This document shows, in pieces, positions 1 through 6,601 of a DNA stretch of 17,570 nt. Below the pieces are notes generated by a model, which had not been told where the DNA came from, did not search any database, and saw only the letters and a list, made by a program, of their open reading frames with translations. This DNA comes from Firmicutes bacterium CAG:110 (GTDB lineage Bacteria > Bacillota > Clostridia > Oscillospirales > Oscillospiraceae), in NCBI GenBank assembly GCA_000434635.1, contig HF988136.1, forward strand, positions 11,932 to 29,501, in the 5' to 3' direction. Position 1 is the first letter of the stretch; every line of letters begins with the position of its first letter. A program made the position numbers and the translations under genes.

Positions 1-1
1 G

Positions 2-559
2 GCATTTTTGTTCCTGCTGATCGCCTGCACGCTTCTTTTGGTCAGCAGCAATACATTCACAAACTTTCTGCTTCAGATTACAGTATCCATCGGCAAAAAT
101 GAAGCCGACATGGGCAGATTTGCGGCCCTGGCGGCAATCCTGGAGGTACCTGCGATTCTTACAATTACGGCGCTGAAACGCCACTTTTCCGATGGGCAGC
201 TGATGCGGTTCTGCTCGGCAATGTTTATTGTCAAGTACGGATTCATCTTTTGCCTGCAAAATACTGCCGGCATGTATCTAGCCCAGCTGATGCAGCCGTT
301 TTCCTATGCCATGCTACTGCCTGTGTCGTCCTATTATGTTAACACCATTCTGGCGCCGCAATATGCAGTCACGGGTCAGATTCTTCTGGTCAGCACCAAT
401 ACCGTGGCCAATGTGGCGGGAAGCCTGATGGGCGGTATGATCCTGCAGCGTGGTTCGGTCCACCAATTGCTGGGGATGATTGTCGGATTTGCCGTGGTGG
501 GTAGTGTTGTACTCTGGCTCACAACCACACGGACGGTCAAGAAAACGGGATGTATTTAA
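2..559 (+). CDS. MFS transporter, C-terminal part (5' end outside window)
   Basis: The frame is open from the window edge to TAA at 557-559, so this is the last ~185 residues of a larger protein. It is strongly hydrophobic with about six membrane segments separated by short polar loops, as expected for the C-terminal half of a 12-helix major facilitator. The basic loop after residue ~50 (LKRHFSDGQLMR) looks like a cytoplasmic loop between helices, and the tail ends in basic residues (TTTRTVKKTG). The glycine-rich stretch NVAGSLMGGMILQRG resembles helix 11 of the PPP/HcaT-like or sugar-efflux MFS groups. The substrate cannot be told. A good Shine-Dalgarno (AGGAGG, about 571-576) follows the stop but leads to no gene, so a downstream partner appears lost at the junction with the mobile-element block. 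Family call is fairly sure, subfamily is not. Confidence 0.75.
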   Translation, partial: AFLFLLIACTLLLVSSNTFTNFLLQITVSIGKNEADMGRFAALAAILEVPAILTITALKRHFSDGQLMRFCSAMFIVKYGFIFCLQNTAGMYLAQLMQPFSYAMLLPVSSYYVNTILAPQYAVTGQILLVSTNTVANVAGSLMGGMILQRGSVHQLLGMIVGFAVVGSVVLWLTTTRTVKKTGCI

Positions 560-599
560 AACAATAGAAAAGGAGGGTAAGGACGCTTACAGATTGTAC

Positions 600-1097
600 T
601 GACTAAAATAAAAGCAGTAATATCATTGGTGACACGGTCAAAAAAGGTTCTGGCCTCATCTGCATTTTTCTTATGGGTAGAGGCGGTGATGTACCGCTCC
701 TGCACCACGCTGTTGGACGAGTCGGCGACCTTGCCCGTGAGCATGGTGCTGTACTCAGCCCGGTAGCCGTCCAGGAAATCCCCTCGGGGCGAGAGAAGGA
801 TGGTATCCTCAAAGTTCTGGCGGTTGAGCCGCTTGTTGTTGATGGTGATCTTCGTGGTGGAGCCGGTGTCCAGCGCATTGAGCAGTTCGGAGTGGTTCAG
901 GAATATCGCCGTCTTGTCCTCTTTGGAAGCGATGGCGTAGTTGATATCCGAAAAGCGGATGCACTTGGAGAACTTGCTCCCAAACTGAAAGAACCATCCG
1001 GCCAGATGCAGCGGATGGGGATGGTGTCCTGTACAGATCTTGGCGCGGTAAATTGTTCTTTGTCCTGCTTGATCGTATTCTGCAGTGTTTTAATCAA
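600..1097 (-). pseudogene. VirB4-like conjugal transfer ATPase, N-terminal fragment, frameshifted (CD1110 family)
   Basis: Reading starts at TTG 1097 (IKTLQNTIKQDKEQF), overlaps the end of the PrgI remnant, and runs IPIRCIWPDGSF before a one-base shift near 983-993. The other frame continues with QFGSKFSKCIRFSDINYAIA, then NALDTGSTTKITINNKRLNR and QERYITASTHKKNADEARTF. This is the typical N-terminal domain of the VirB4-like ATPase in Firmicute conjugative elements, which powers DNA and pilus-protein transfer at the membrane. The match stops after RVTNDITA near 620. The remaining sequence to a stop at 556 looks unrelated, so Walker A/B and the whole C-terminal ATPase domain (~600 residues) are missing. 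The fragment cannot be functional. The PrgI-VirB4 order is the usual one in this element family. Confidence 0.85.
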
Positions 1098-1435
1098 TCT
1101 TCAGGGCCTCTTTCATACTCGAACGCTCCATGAGCCGTGCATATAGGTTGTCCAATTGGAAGACGAGCCGGTGAGGATATAAAAATTCCGTGCGGATATA
1201 GGCAAATAGAAACTGCTCCAGCGTCATGCCGTTATACTGGAAAAATCCGCCGAGGGCGAAGGGGAAAGCGTACAGGACGCAGACCTATCCGATCTCGGCG
1301 GTAGCCAACACGGAGCGCAGGCCGAAATATACGCCTACGGCAACGGCGACGGCCAGCAGCGCAAAGATGAACTGGCGGAGCGACAGCCCGGCTCCCCTGA
1401 TAATTTCGGACTTCTTTGTTGATGCGTACCTCGAT
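1090..1435 (-). pseudogene. PrgI family conjugal transfer protein, inactivated
   Basis: The minus strand encodes a recognisable PrgI-type membrane protein of conjugation modules in three pieces. It begins EVRINKEVRNYQ, but the expected ATG is ATC at 1435-1433 and a TGA lies a few codons upstream. After ~14 codons the frame shifts, with some codons apparently lost, and continues as LSLRQFIFALLAVAVAVGVY. At 1287-1285 a TAG replaces a tryptophan position conserved in relatives (EIG*VCVLYAFPFALGGF). The rest reads YNGMTLEQFLFAYIRTEFLY to the stop at 1092-1090. Lost start, frameshift and nonsense together make this a pseudogene. PrgI proteins sit in the membrane beside VirB4, whose fragment follows with a short overlap. 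Confidence 0.85.
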
Positions 1436-1539
1436 TGGATTTCACCTCCGTTTCCATTTCTGAACTTTTGGCAGACAAGAGTTGCTGTGTCTGCCGGGAT
1501 ATGCTAACATCAAAGTGAAAAAACGAGAGAGGTGTACCC

Positions 1540-1884
1540 ATGTTCTATGCATATATTTTTCTGGGAGCCGGGATCCTGATCTTGTCCATCCTGTTCCACC
1601 TGGCTGCGGTGTTCCGTCTGACCATTCCGCTGCTGTATGCGCTGGTGGCGCCGACGCTGCTGAGCGATTGGTACTACGCCCACTACACGCTGGCCAATGT
1701 GATCTGGTACATTCTGCTGGCGGTCACGGTCCTGTCCTGGGTGTACTCCCTGGTGCGGAAAATCTCCGCCATCATGGAGCGGCGCCGACATGAGAAAGCA
1801 AAAGAGGAGATCCTTATCCAGCGGGTGCGGGAGGCCGGCCGCAACGGCGGCGGCACCGTCCATCTTGACGATTTTCTGGACTAA
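1540..1884 (+). CDS. Small membrane protein of the conjugative-element block, unknown function
   Basis: A 114-residue protein with an ATG preceded by GAGAGGTG at about 9 bases. Two to three hydrophobic segments are visible: residues ~2-20 (a glycine-containing helix), ~28-42, and ~52-70. A basic and acidic cytoplasmic tail follows (KISAIMERRRHEKAKEEI), ending HLDDFLD. I cannot assign a family. The clear membrane-then-charged-tail pattern and the start site argue that it is real. It lies between the VirB6 and PrgI remnants but on the opposite strand, and its TAA overlaps the VirB6 remnant's TAG (1881-1883). It is the only intact reading frame in this block. It may be cargo or an accessory gene of the element. 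The opposite-strand reading is low-complexity (Q, D, H, R rich), as a shadow frame would be. Confidence 0.6.
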   Translation: MFYAYIFLGAGILILSILFHLAAVFRLTIPLLYALVAPTLLSDWYYAHYTLANVIWYILLAVTVLSWVYSLVRKISAIMERRRHEKAKEEILIQRVREAGRNGGGTVHLDDFLD

Positions 1885-2414
1885 CCAAGGCCCATCAACT
1901 CCCACATCAGCCGGTCGCTCATCTTGATAGCGCCCACCAGGACCAGCATGTTGAAAATCAGCTCCCCGATGTAGTTTCAGACAATCGTAGTGGCAGCCAT
2001 TGTGTCATCCACGATGGCCGGCGGTGCCGCGGCAAATTGGGAAAAGATAATACAGGCCAAAACGATCACACAGCCCTCCAGGCAGATAGCGGCGTAACTC
2101 TTGATAAAAGCCACGCCGATGCTGCCGGAGGGCTGTCCTGCGAAACTGGCCAGAGGAATGGGTGCAATGGCCGTTGCCATGTAGAGTTTGAAAAAGTGGG
2201 AATACACGGTGAGTATCATCACCAGCGAGAGGACCCAGATAAGCAGGAACCTCAGAAGCGTCACCGCCCACAGCGGGATACTCTCTGGAAAGCCCACATC
2301 CTCGATGATGGTCACCATCTCGTCCGGCAGTGCCGTGCCAGACATGGCTGTGAGGCTGGAGGCATCCATAATAGCAGACACCGCGCCCTGGGCGACGCTG
2401 AAACAAGGCCATCA
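1881..2414 (-). pseudogene. VirB6/TrbL-like conjugal transfer protein, C-terminal half with nonsense codon (CD1112 family)
   Basis: Starting near the join at ~2414 the minus strand reads AQGAVSAIMDASSLTAM, then PESIPLWAVTLLRFLLIWVL, MILTVYSHFFKLYMATAIAP, IPLASFAGQPSGSIGVAFIK and SYAAICLEGCVIVLACIIF. This is the C-terminal part of the polytopic VirB6/TrbL-like channel protein of Firmicute conjugative elements. A TGA at 1976-1974 stands where relatives have Trp (TTIV*NYIGELIFNMLVL). Beyond it the frame remains open to TAG at 1883-1881, with AIKMSDRLMWELMGLG as the normal end. The N-terminal half is absent: upstream the sequence changes directly into the solute-binding-protein gene. The gene is therefore 5'-truncated and carries a nonsense mutation. 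Confidence 0.85.
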
Positions 2415-3299
2415 TCAGTTATCCGCGTAGTTGTCCACCACATACTGGCCGCCCTGGGTAGAGGCCAGAGAGTTGAAGGCCATGAATACACGGGTATTGG
2501 GGTTGCTGGTCAGGATATTGGCAATGTTCAGGCTGCTGTTGGTCTGATCCATTTCCACCTTGACACCGGCAAAGTGATCCGCAGCCAGCTGGCAGTAGGC
2601 AGGGTTCTCAACCTTGCCCGCCTCGTCAACGATATTGCCGGCGGCATCCACAAAGTTACCCTCCCAGTCCTTCAGATAAGGATCCAGGATGGATTCAATA
2701 CCATAGGTACGCTTCAGAGTCTCGTCCGAGAGGCTGGACTCCAGGAACGCGATTTCCCAGTCGGGATTTGCCGCATTGAGCTGGTCCTCGTGGGCTTCGA
2801 TCCAGTTCTTGGCGATCATGGCCACATACGCGCCGCACAGATATTCGTCGGAGACGGTGCAGCACTCATAGTATTCTTCGCTCAGGGTATCAGTGGTGGC
2901 GCCGTTGATGTAGATCTTGCAGCCCGCGTCATGGGCTTCCTTGATGGCGTCCGCAAGAGCGTCCACATCCGTGGGGTTGATGATGATCAGATCCGCGCCC
3001 ATCAGGGCGAAGTTCTTGATATGCTGGATCTGGGTCGCGGCATCGTTGTCGCAGCTGACGGTCTGGACCTCAGCCTTGCCTGCGAAAATATCCTTCAGGG
3101 CGGTTTCTTCCATGACGTAGATACTTTCGCTCAGGCTGACGGAAGAGAAGCCTACCAGGCCAAGCTCTCCGCCGGATGCGGCGCCCTGGGTTTCCGCCTG
3201 GGCGGCAGGCTCGCTGGAAGCGGTCTCTTTGCTGCCGCAGCCCGCAAACAGGGAGCCTGCCATGACGACCACAAGCAGCAGTGCCAGCAATTTCTTCAT
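2415..3299 (-). CDS. Sugar-type ABC transporter substrate-binding lipoprotein, 3'-truncated
   Basis: Start ATG 3299 was chosen because GAGGAGG lies 7-8 bases upstream and it begins a clear lipoprotein signal: MKK, a hydrophobic core, and LFAGC with the lipidated Cys at residue 21. A Ser/Glu/Ala/Gln linker follows, then a type I periplasmic-binding fold (Periplasmic_binding_4/RbsB-like). Recognisable parts are the first strand GLVGFSSVS, the repeat region AATQIQHIKNFALMGADLII, and INPTDVDALADAIKEAHDAG. This family captures sugars or related small molecules outside the cell for an ABC importer. At 294 residues it is shorter than the usual 350-400. The reading ends VVDNYADN-stop exactly where VirB6 remnant sequence begins, so the last strands and hinge are missing and the stop comes from the join. 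No permease or ATPase gene is present. Function in this form is doubtful. It is divergent from the LysR gene at 3580. Confidence 0.8.
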   Translation of the reverse strand: MKKLLALLLVVVMAGSLFAGCGSKETASSEPAAQAETQGAASGGELGLVGFSSVSLSESIYVMEETALKDIFAGKAEVQTVSCDNDAATQIQHIKNFALMGADLIIINPTDVDALADAIKEAHDAGCKIYINGATTDTLSEEYYECCTVSDEYLCGAYVAMIAKNWIEAHEDQLNAANPDWEIAFLESSLSDETLKRTYGIESILDPYLKDWEGNFVDAAGNIVDEAGKVENPAYCQLAADHFAGVKVEMDQTNSSLNIANILTSNPNTRVFMAFNSLASTQGGQYVVDNYADN

Positions 3300-3315
3300 A
3301 CTTTTCCTCCTCGAT

Positions 3316-3329
3316 ATTTTGTACAAAAT
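3316..3329. promoter_or_regulatory. Perfect 14-bp palindrome in the leader of the binding-protein gene
   Basis: ATTTTGTACAAAAT is its own reverse complement and lies 17-30 bases upstream of the lipoprotein ATG (minus strand), just before the ribosome-binding site. A second imperfect dyad, TGAGAT-N7-ATCTCA, follows at 3336-3354. Either could be an operator for repression of the transport gene; no regulator can be assigned from sequence alone. Confidence 0.4.
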
Positions 3330-3477
3330 TTTTCCTGAGATTTTTGGGATCTCAACGATTTTGCACAATCATTTTATCATCCTTTTTCGGCAAAAAATAT
3401 AGGCTTTCAGAAGACTGATATTCTAAATTTTTGTTCAGCTTTTTTGATTTGGGTACACTTGATCGGATGACTTCCCG

Positions 3478-3506
3478 TTGACTACCGGATTTTTCTGTGA
3501 TATACT
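3478..3506 (+). promoter_or_regulatory. Sigma-70-type promoter of the first LysR gene
   Basis: TTGACT (3478-3483), a 17-base spacer and TATACT (3501-3506) point at the GTG at 3580, with a leader of about 67 bases. The -10 overlaps a direct repeat, GATATAC-TC-GATATAC (about 3499-3514), which may bind a regulator. Confidence 0.6.
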
Positions 3507-3579
3507 CGATATACACTCTACTTATACACTCCACCCTGATGACAGTTTTATTCTTATTTTTTGATATGGAGGATTTGCA

Positions 3580-4488
3580 GTGGATCTGGACCGATTGGAG
3601 GAATTTTCTGCTGTTGCCCGACTGGGCAGTATCAAGCTGGCTGCCCGGGAATTGGGGATCTCTCCCGCTACCCTGAGCGCGCGGATCATTAAATTCGAGA
3701 AGCTTCTGGGAACCTCTCTTTTCCATCGCAGCGGCTCGGGTCTGACACTGACCGAAGCGGGCGAATGCCTGCTGCCCAATGCGATGGAGATCCTTCGTTC
3801 CTACAAAAGAATCCAGAGGGATGTCCGAACCATTCACGAACACAGCTACAACAGGCTCCGCATCGCGATTACCGGCTCTACGCTTCCCATTCACCTGGGC
3901 CCGTTTTTGGACCGGCTGAATCAGGACCATCCCAATATCCAGATTGAGCTGCTTGATGACAACCGCTTCGGTATTGTGGACGGGCTGCTTTCCGGTTATG
4001 TGGATCTTTATTTCGCCACGGTCCTGGAGGATTTTCCCTGCAAAGGACTCTCCCAAAACCCAATATTCAGTCCCACTCCCCATATCGTTCTGCCCCGCAG
4101 TCACCGGCTGGCAGACCGCACGATGATCTCTATCCGGGAGCTTGACCGGGAGCAATTTCTCCTGTATCCCTGCACCGCGGAGCCTGCTATCCGCGATTTT
4201 CAGCTCCGAAATTTACAGGATTCCGGCATCCACTATACCCTTTACGACAGCGACACCTCTGTCCGGTTTTATAAACTGCTGGTACCGGTGGGAAAGGGCT
4301 TGCTGCTGCGTCCCACACCGATGATGGACACACCGCCGAACACGGTTTGCATTCCGGTGACCGATCTGCCGCACTCGGTAACGACCTGCTTTTTCTACAA
4401 CGAGACAAATCCCAATCCGGATGTTCTGGCGTTTGCCAGGGACTTTACAAAGGAGGTTCGCCAGCGTGAACACAGGCAGATTCTATGA
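3580..4488 (+). CDS. LysR family transcriptional regulator
   Basis: The start is GTG at 3580, preceded by TGGAGG at 7 bases spacing. The 302-residue length is normal for the family. Residues 1-60 form the winged helix-turn-helix (LDRLEEFSAVARLGSIKLAA, then GISPATLSARIIKFEKLLGT and LFHRSGSGLTLTEAG), followed by the linker helix and a LysR_substrate domain from about residue 90 (LRIAITGSTLPIHLGPFLDR). Such proteins bind a small co-inducer and activate a neighbouring, often divergent, target while repressing themselves. The divergent gene here is the truncated solute-binding lipoprotein, its probable original target. The stop lies 23 bases inside the next LysR gene, so the two are cotranscribed and probably translationally coupled. 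The effector is unknown. Confidence 0.9.
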   Translation: MDLDRLEEFSAVARLGSIKLAARELGISPATLSARIIKFEKLLGTSLFHRSGSGLTLTEAGECLLPNAMEILRSYKRIQRDVRTIHEHSYNRLRIAITGSTLPIHLGPFLDRLNQDHPNIQIELLDDNRFGIVDGLLSGYVDLYFATVLEDFPCKGLSQNPIFSPTPHIVLPRSHRLADRTMISIRELDREQFLLYPCTAEPAIRDFQLRNLQDSGIHYTLYDSDTSVRFYKLLVPVGKGLLLRPTPMMDTPPNTVCIPVTDLPHSVTTCFFYNETNPNPDVLAFARDFTKEVRQREHRQIL

Positions 4489-5371
4489 ATTTCTGGTTCT
4501 GTCCAAGCTGCTGAGCTACAGCAAAGCAGCGGATACCCTTTATATTTCTCAGAGTGTGTTGACAAAGCACATTCAGGAGCTGGAAAAAGAAATGGGTGTC
4601 GCGCTTTTCACACGCAACACCCATGGCGTCGTATTAACGGAAGCCGGACGCGCCCTGGCAAAGGCCTGTCCGGGGCTGATCAATAAATGCGACAGCACGC
4701 TGCGGCGCCTTCGCAGCCGGACTGCGCCGGCCCAAAGCACCGTTCGCGTCGGCATCCGCATAGAATTTTCCTACTCCGGCCACATCCGGAAATTCCTTCA
4801 GGATTTCCGGAACCGGTATCCGGATTTTGAGCTGCAATACGACGTGTTTCCCCAAGCCACGCCCCTTGAAACGGCGCTGGAATATGACCTGTTTTTTACA
4901 CCCTGCACCTACCACAACATGTCGGAGAGTATGCACCGGCTTCTGTCCCGACGCCACGGCACCTATGTCGTACTGCCGCCCAATCATCCGCTCATGTCCA
5001 AGACCGCCGTTACGCTTCATCAGCTGGCAGGCCAGACCATCATTGTCCCTCACGCGGATGAGCTTTTCGGCCCCTATGCCCAGAATTGGATCCTGGCGGA
5101 AAAGGCCACCAAGGGAAGGATCTCCATTATTAAGGTGGACAATCTCTCCACGGCATTGTTCCTGGTGAGTATGGATAAGGGCATCTGCATTGTTCCGCAC
5201 TACGTCAAGAACATGCTGTCTGCCGAAACCTTTATCATCGGAATCTCAGACCGAAGCTGCCGCTTTGACGAATACCTTTACTACAACGAAACCGGAAACG
5301 GCGCGGCAAGCCTGTTCTTTGAGGAATTCAGTGCCGGCCTGGAACGGGAACAGGCTGTGGTCGTCAAATAA
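4466..5371 (+). CDS. LysR family transcriptional regulator (second of an overlapping pair)
   Basis: GTG at 4466 is preceded by AAGGAGG at 9-10 bases and begins MNTGRFYEFLVLSKLLSYSK, a normal LysR start. Starting further upstream would add 15 residues unlike the family. The HTH is clear (KAADTLYISQSVLTKHIQEL, then GVALFTRNTHGVVLTEAGRA), and the effector domain begins near residue 88 (VRVGIRIEFSYSGHIRKFL). Length is 301 residues. It overlaps the preceding LysR gene by 23 bases. The two share only family-level similarity, so this is not a recent duplication. A long palindrome begins two bases after the stop and probably ends transcription. Target and ligand are unknown; there is no divergent structural gene of its own. 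Confidence 0.9.
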   Translation: MNTGRFYEFLVLSKLLSYSKAADTLYISQSVLTKHIQELEKEMGVALFTRNTHGVVLTEAGRALAKACPGLINKCDSTLRRLRSRTAPAQSTVRVGIRIEFSYSGHIRKFLQDFRNRYPDFELQYDVFPQATPLETALEYDLFFTPCTYHNMSESMHRLLSRRHGTYVVLPPNHPLMSKTAVTLHQLAGQTIIVPHADELFGPYAQNWILAEKATKGRISIIKVDNLSTALFLVSMDKGICIVPHYVKNMLSAETFIIGISDRSCRFDEYLYYNETGNGAASLFFEEFSAGLEREQAVVVK

Positions 5372-5373
5372 CC

Positions 5374-5454
5374 AAAGGGGCTGTTAAAAGTCTGTCATTG
5401 CCGAACCAGAAAAGCGCGCTGGTTTGCAATGACAGACTTTTTAACAGCCCCTTT
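5374..5454. terminator. Long palindromic element, probable bidirectional terminator
   Basis: The outer arms AAAGGGGCTGTTAAAAGTC and GACTTTTTAACAGCCCCTTT pair over ~28 bases with one bulge, extending into TGTCATTGC/GCAATGACA. An inner stem CGAACCAG/CTGGTTTG closes a small loop. It sits between the convergent ends of the second LysR gene (stop at 5371) and the third LysR gene (stop at 5506). T- and A-runs within the arms suit termination in both directions. Size, symmetry and the TGTCATTGC core resemble dispersed intergenic palindromic repeats of gut Firmicutes. Only one copy is in this window, so repeat status is not shown. Confidence 0.7.
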
Positions 5455-5505
5455 CTCATCGGAACCGGAGAACCGGACAGCGAAGAGACCGAAAACGATG
5501 CTGTT

Positions 5506-6456
5506 TCATTTGCCGTTTCCCGCCCATTGGGAATCGATCGCCTTCGTATGTATGCAGTGTTCCAAGAAACAGGACGCGGCGGGGGAGAGCGGCCTGTTCC
5601 TGAGATAGGCCAGGTAAATGGTCGTCTGGATCTCCGGCTGAATGGGGATCACGGAAAAGGGCGCCGCAATGGACAGGACGGAGTCGATGGGATAATCCAC
5701 ATGGCTGGAAAACAGCAGTGACACGCAGTTGCCCTTTGTAACCATATCCAGGATTCCCTCAATATGGTGGCTGGAGAAAACGACCCGGGGAGAGAACCCG
5801 GCGCCTTGGCAGGCGCGGATGCACAGATTGTATGGCATGGAGTCCGTTTTGATCAGGGCAAATTTTTCCTCCGCCAGCTGCGACAGTTCCAGATAGCCGG
5901 CCTTTGCCAGCGGGTGATTGTGGGGAAGTACGGCCACCAGTTTGTCCTGGCAGAATGGCAGCTTCACAAGCTGAACATCCTTGTCGGGATCATGTTCCAG
6001 ATAAAGAGGGCTGTCCCGAAAGAATGCAAGGTCGCATTCGTTATTGAGCAGTGCTTCCCGAATAACCATGGTATCTTCTTCTATCGTATGTATCTGAATG
6101 GAGGGATATGCCGATTGAAAATTGAGCAAGGCGTCTGTGATATTATATTGCGCCATAGCGGGAATGGAGGCAATCCTTAGCTTTTCAATCCCCACATGCA
6201 AATAGTTATAGGCTACAGTCTGGTATTCATGCTGCAGCTTACTGATTTGATTGGCATAAGGCAGCATCAGTTGTCCAAATTGGGTCAGTTCCACTTTACG
6301 GGAAGTTCGGTCAAAGAGCGGTGCGCCAAGGTGTTTTTCCAGCGTCATGATGTGCTTCGAAAGAGACGATTGTCCAATAAAGAGCCGTTCTGCTGCAGCC
6401 CAGTAGTTTCTGGTCTCTGCCAGCATTGCGAACTCCCTGAAATAGGAAATATCCAC
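5506..6456 (-). CDS. LysR family transcriptional regulator, divergent from the GPH transporter
   Basis: GTG at 6456 has AGGGGG 8 bases upstream. The ATG at 6463 is out of frame. The 316-residue product starts MDISYFREFAMLAETRNYWA, with the HTH continuing AAAERLFIGQSSLSKHIMTL, LGAPLFDRTSRKVELTQFG, and an effector domain from about residue 92 (LRIASIPAMAQYNITDALLN). The gene is divergent from the symporter at 6602. The 145-base gap holds consensus promoters on both strands and a T-N11-A dyad (6481-6495) placed at about -65 for the symporter and over the regulator's own start, the classic LysR activator/autorepressor arrangement. The likely regulon is the symporter and the former prenyl-FMN decarboxylase genes downstream; the inducer may be the transported aromatic or glycoside (inference). 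Confidence 0.9.
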   Translation of the reverse strand: MDISYFREFAMLAETRNYWAAAERLFIGQSSLSKHIMTLEKHLGAPLFDRTSRKVELTQFGQLMLPYANQISKLQHEYQTVAYNYLHVGIEKLRIASIPAMAQYNITDALLNFQSAYPSIQIHTIEEDTMVIREALLNNECDLAFFRDSPLYLEHDPDKDVQLVKLPFCQDKLVAVLPHNHPLAKAGYLELSQLAEEKFALIKTDSMPYNLCIRACQGAGFSPRVVFSSHHIEGILDMVTKGNCVSLLFSSHVDYPIDSVLSIAAPFSVIPIQPEIQTTIYLAYLRNRPLSPAASCFLEHCIHTKAIDSQWAGNGK

Positions 6457-6480
6457 GATCCATACCCCCTAATCAAATCA

Positions 6481-6495
6481 ATTCCTTTTAGGAAT
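6481..6495. promoter_or_regulatory. LysR-type operator (T-N11-A dyad)
   Basis: ATTCC-TTTTA-GGAAT is a perfect interrupted dyad containing T-N11-A. It lies about 57-71 bases upstream of the predicted symporter transcription start and at the predicted start of the divergent LysR gene, where a LysR recognition site is expected. Confidence 0.65.
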
Positions 6496-6497
6496 CA

Positions 6498-6527
6498 ATT
6501 ATAGCTCCAAAAAGAATTGTTTGTCAA
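6498..6527 (-). promoter_or_regulatory. Consensus sigma-70 promoter of the third LysR gene
   Basis: On the minus strand TTGACA (6527-6522), 18 bases, and TATAAT (6503-6498) match consensus at every hexamer base. The predicted start near 6491 falls inside the T-N11-A dyad, which would allow autorepression. Confidence 0.65.
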
Positions 6528-6545
6528 TACTTACTGAAATATAAT
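6517..6545 (+). promoter_or_regulatory. Sigma-70-type promoter of the GPH transporter gene
   Basis: TTGTTT (6517-6522), a 17-base spacer and a perfect TATAAT (6540-6545). The weak -35 next to a strong -10 suits activator dependence. It overlaps the divergent LysR promoter, so the two may compete for polymerase. Confidence 0.6.
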
Positions 6546-6601
6546 GATATACGCGGATGATAAATCAGCAAAAACACAATAGATTTCTTGGAGGTCATGG
6601 T

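Noticed and set aside
1285..1976. Stop codon readthrough or recoding at the two Trp positions
   Set aside because: The two stops are of different types (TAG and TGA), and the same genes also have a lost start, frameshifts and truncations. Neighbouring genes use normal stops. Plain decay explains it.
2037..3338. Long plus-strand open frame opposite the binding-protein gene
   Set aside because: It mirrors the minus-strand lipoprotein and VirB6 remnant, has a low-complexity His/Gly/Arg/Val composition, no ribosome-binding site and no recognisable domain.
3352..4155. Minus-strand frame spanning the intergenic region and the first LysR gene
   Set aside because: Overlaps the clear LysR helix-turn-helix coding region and its promoter; no domain.
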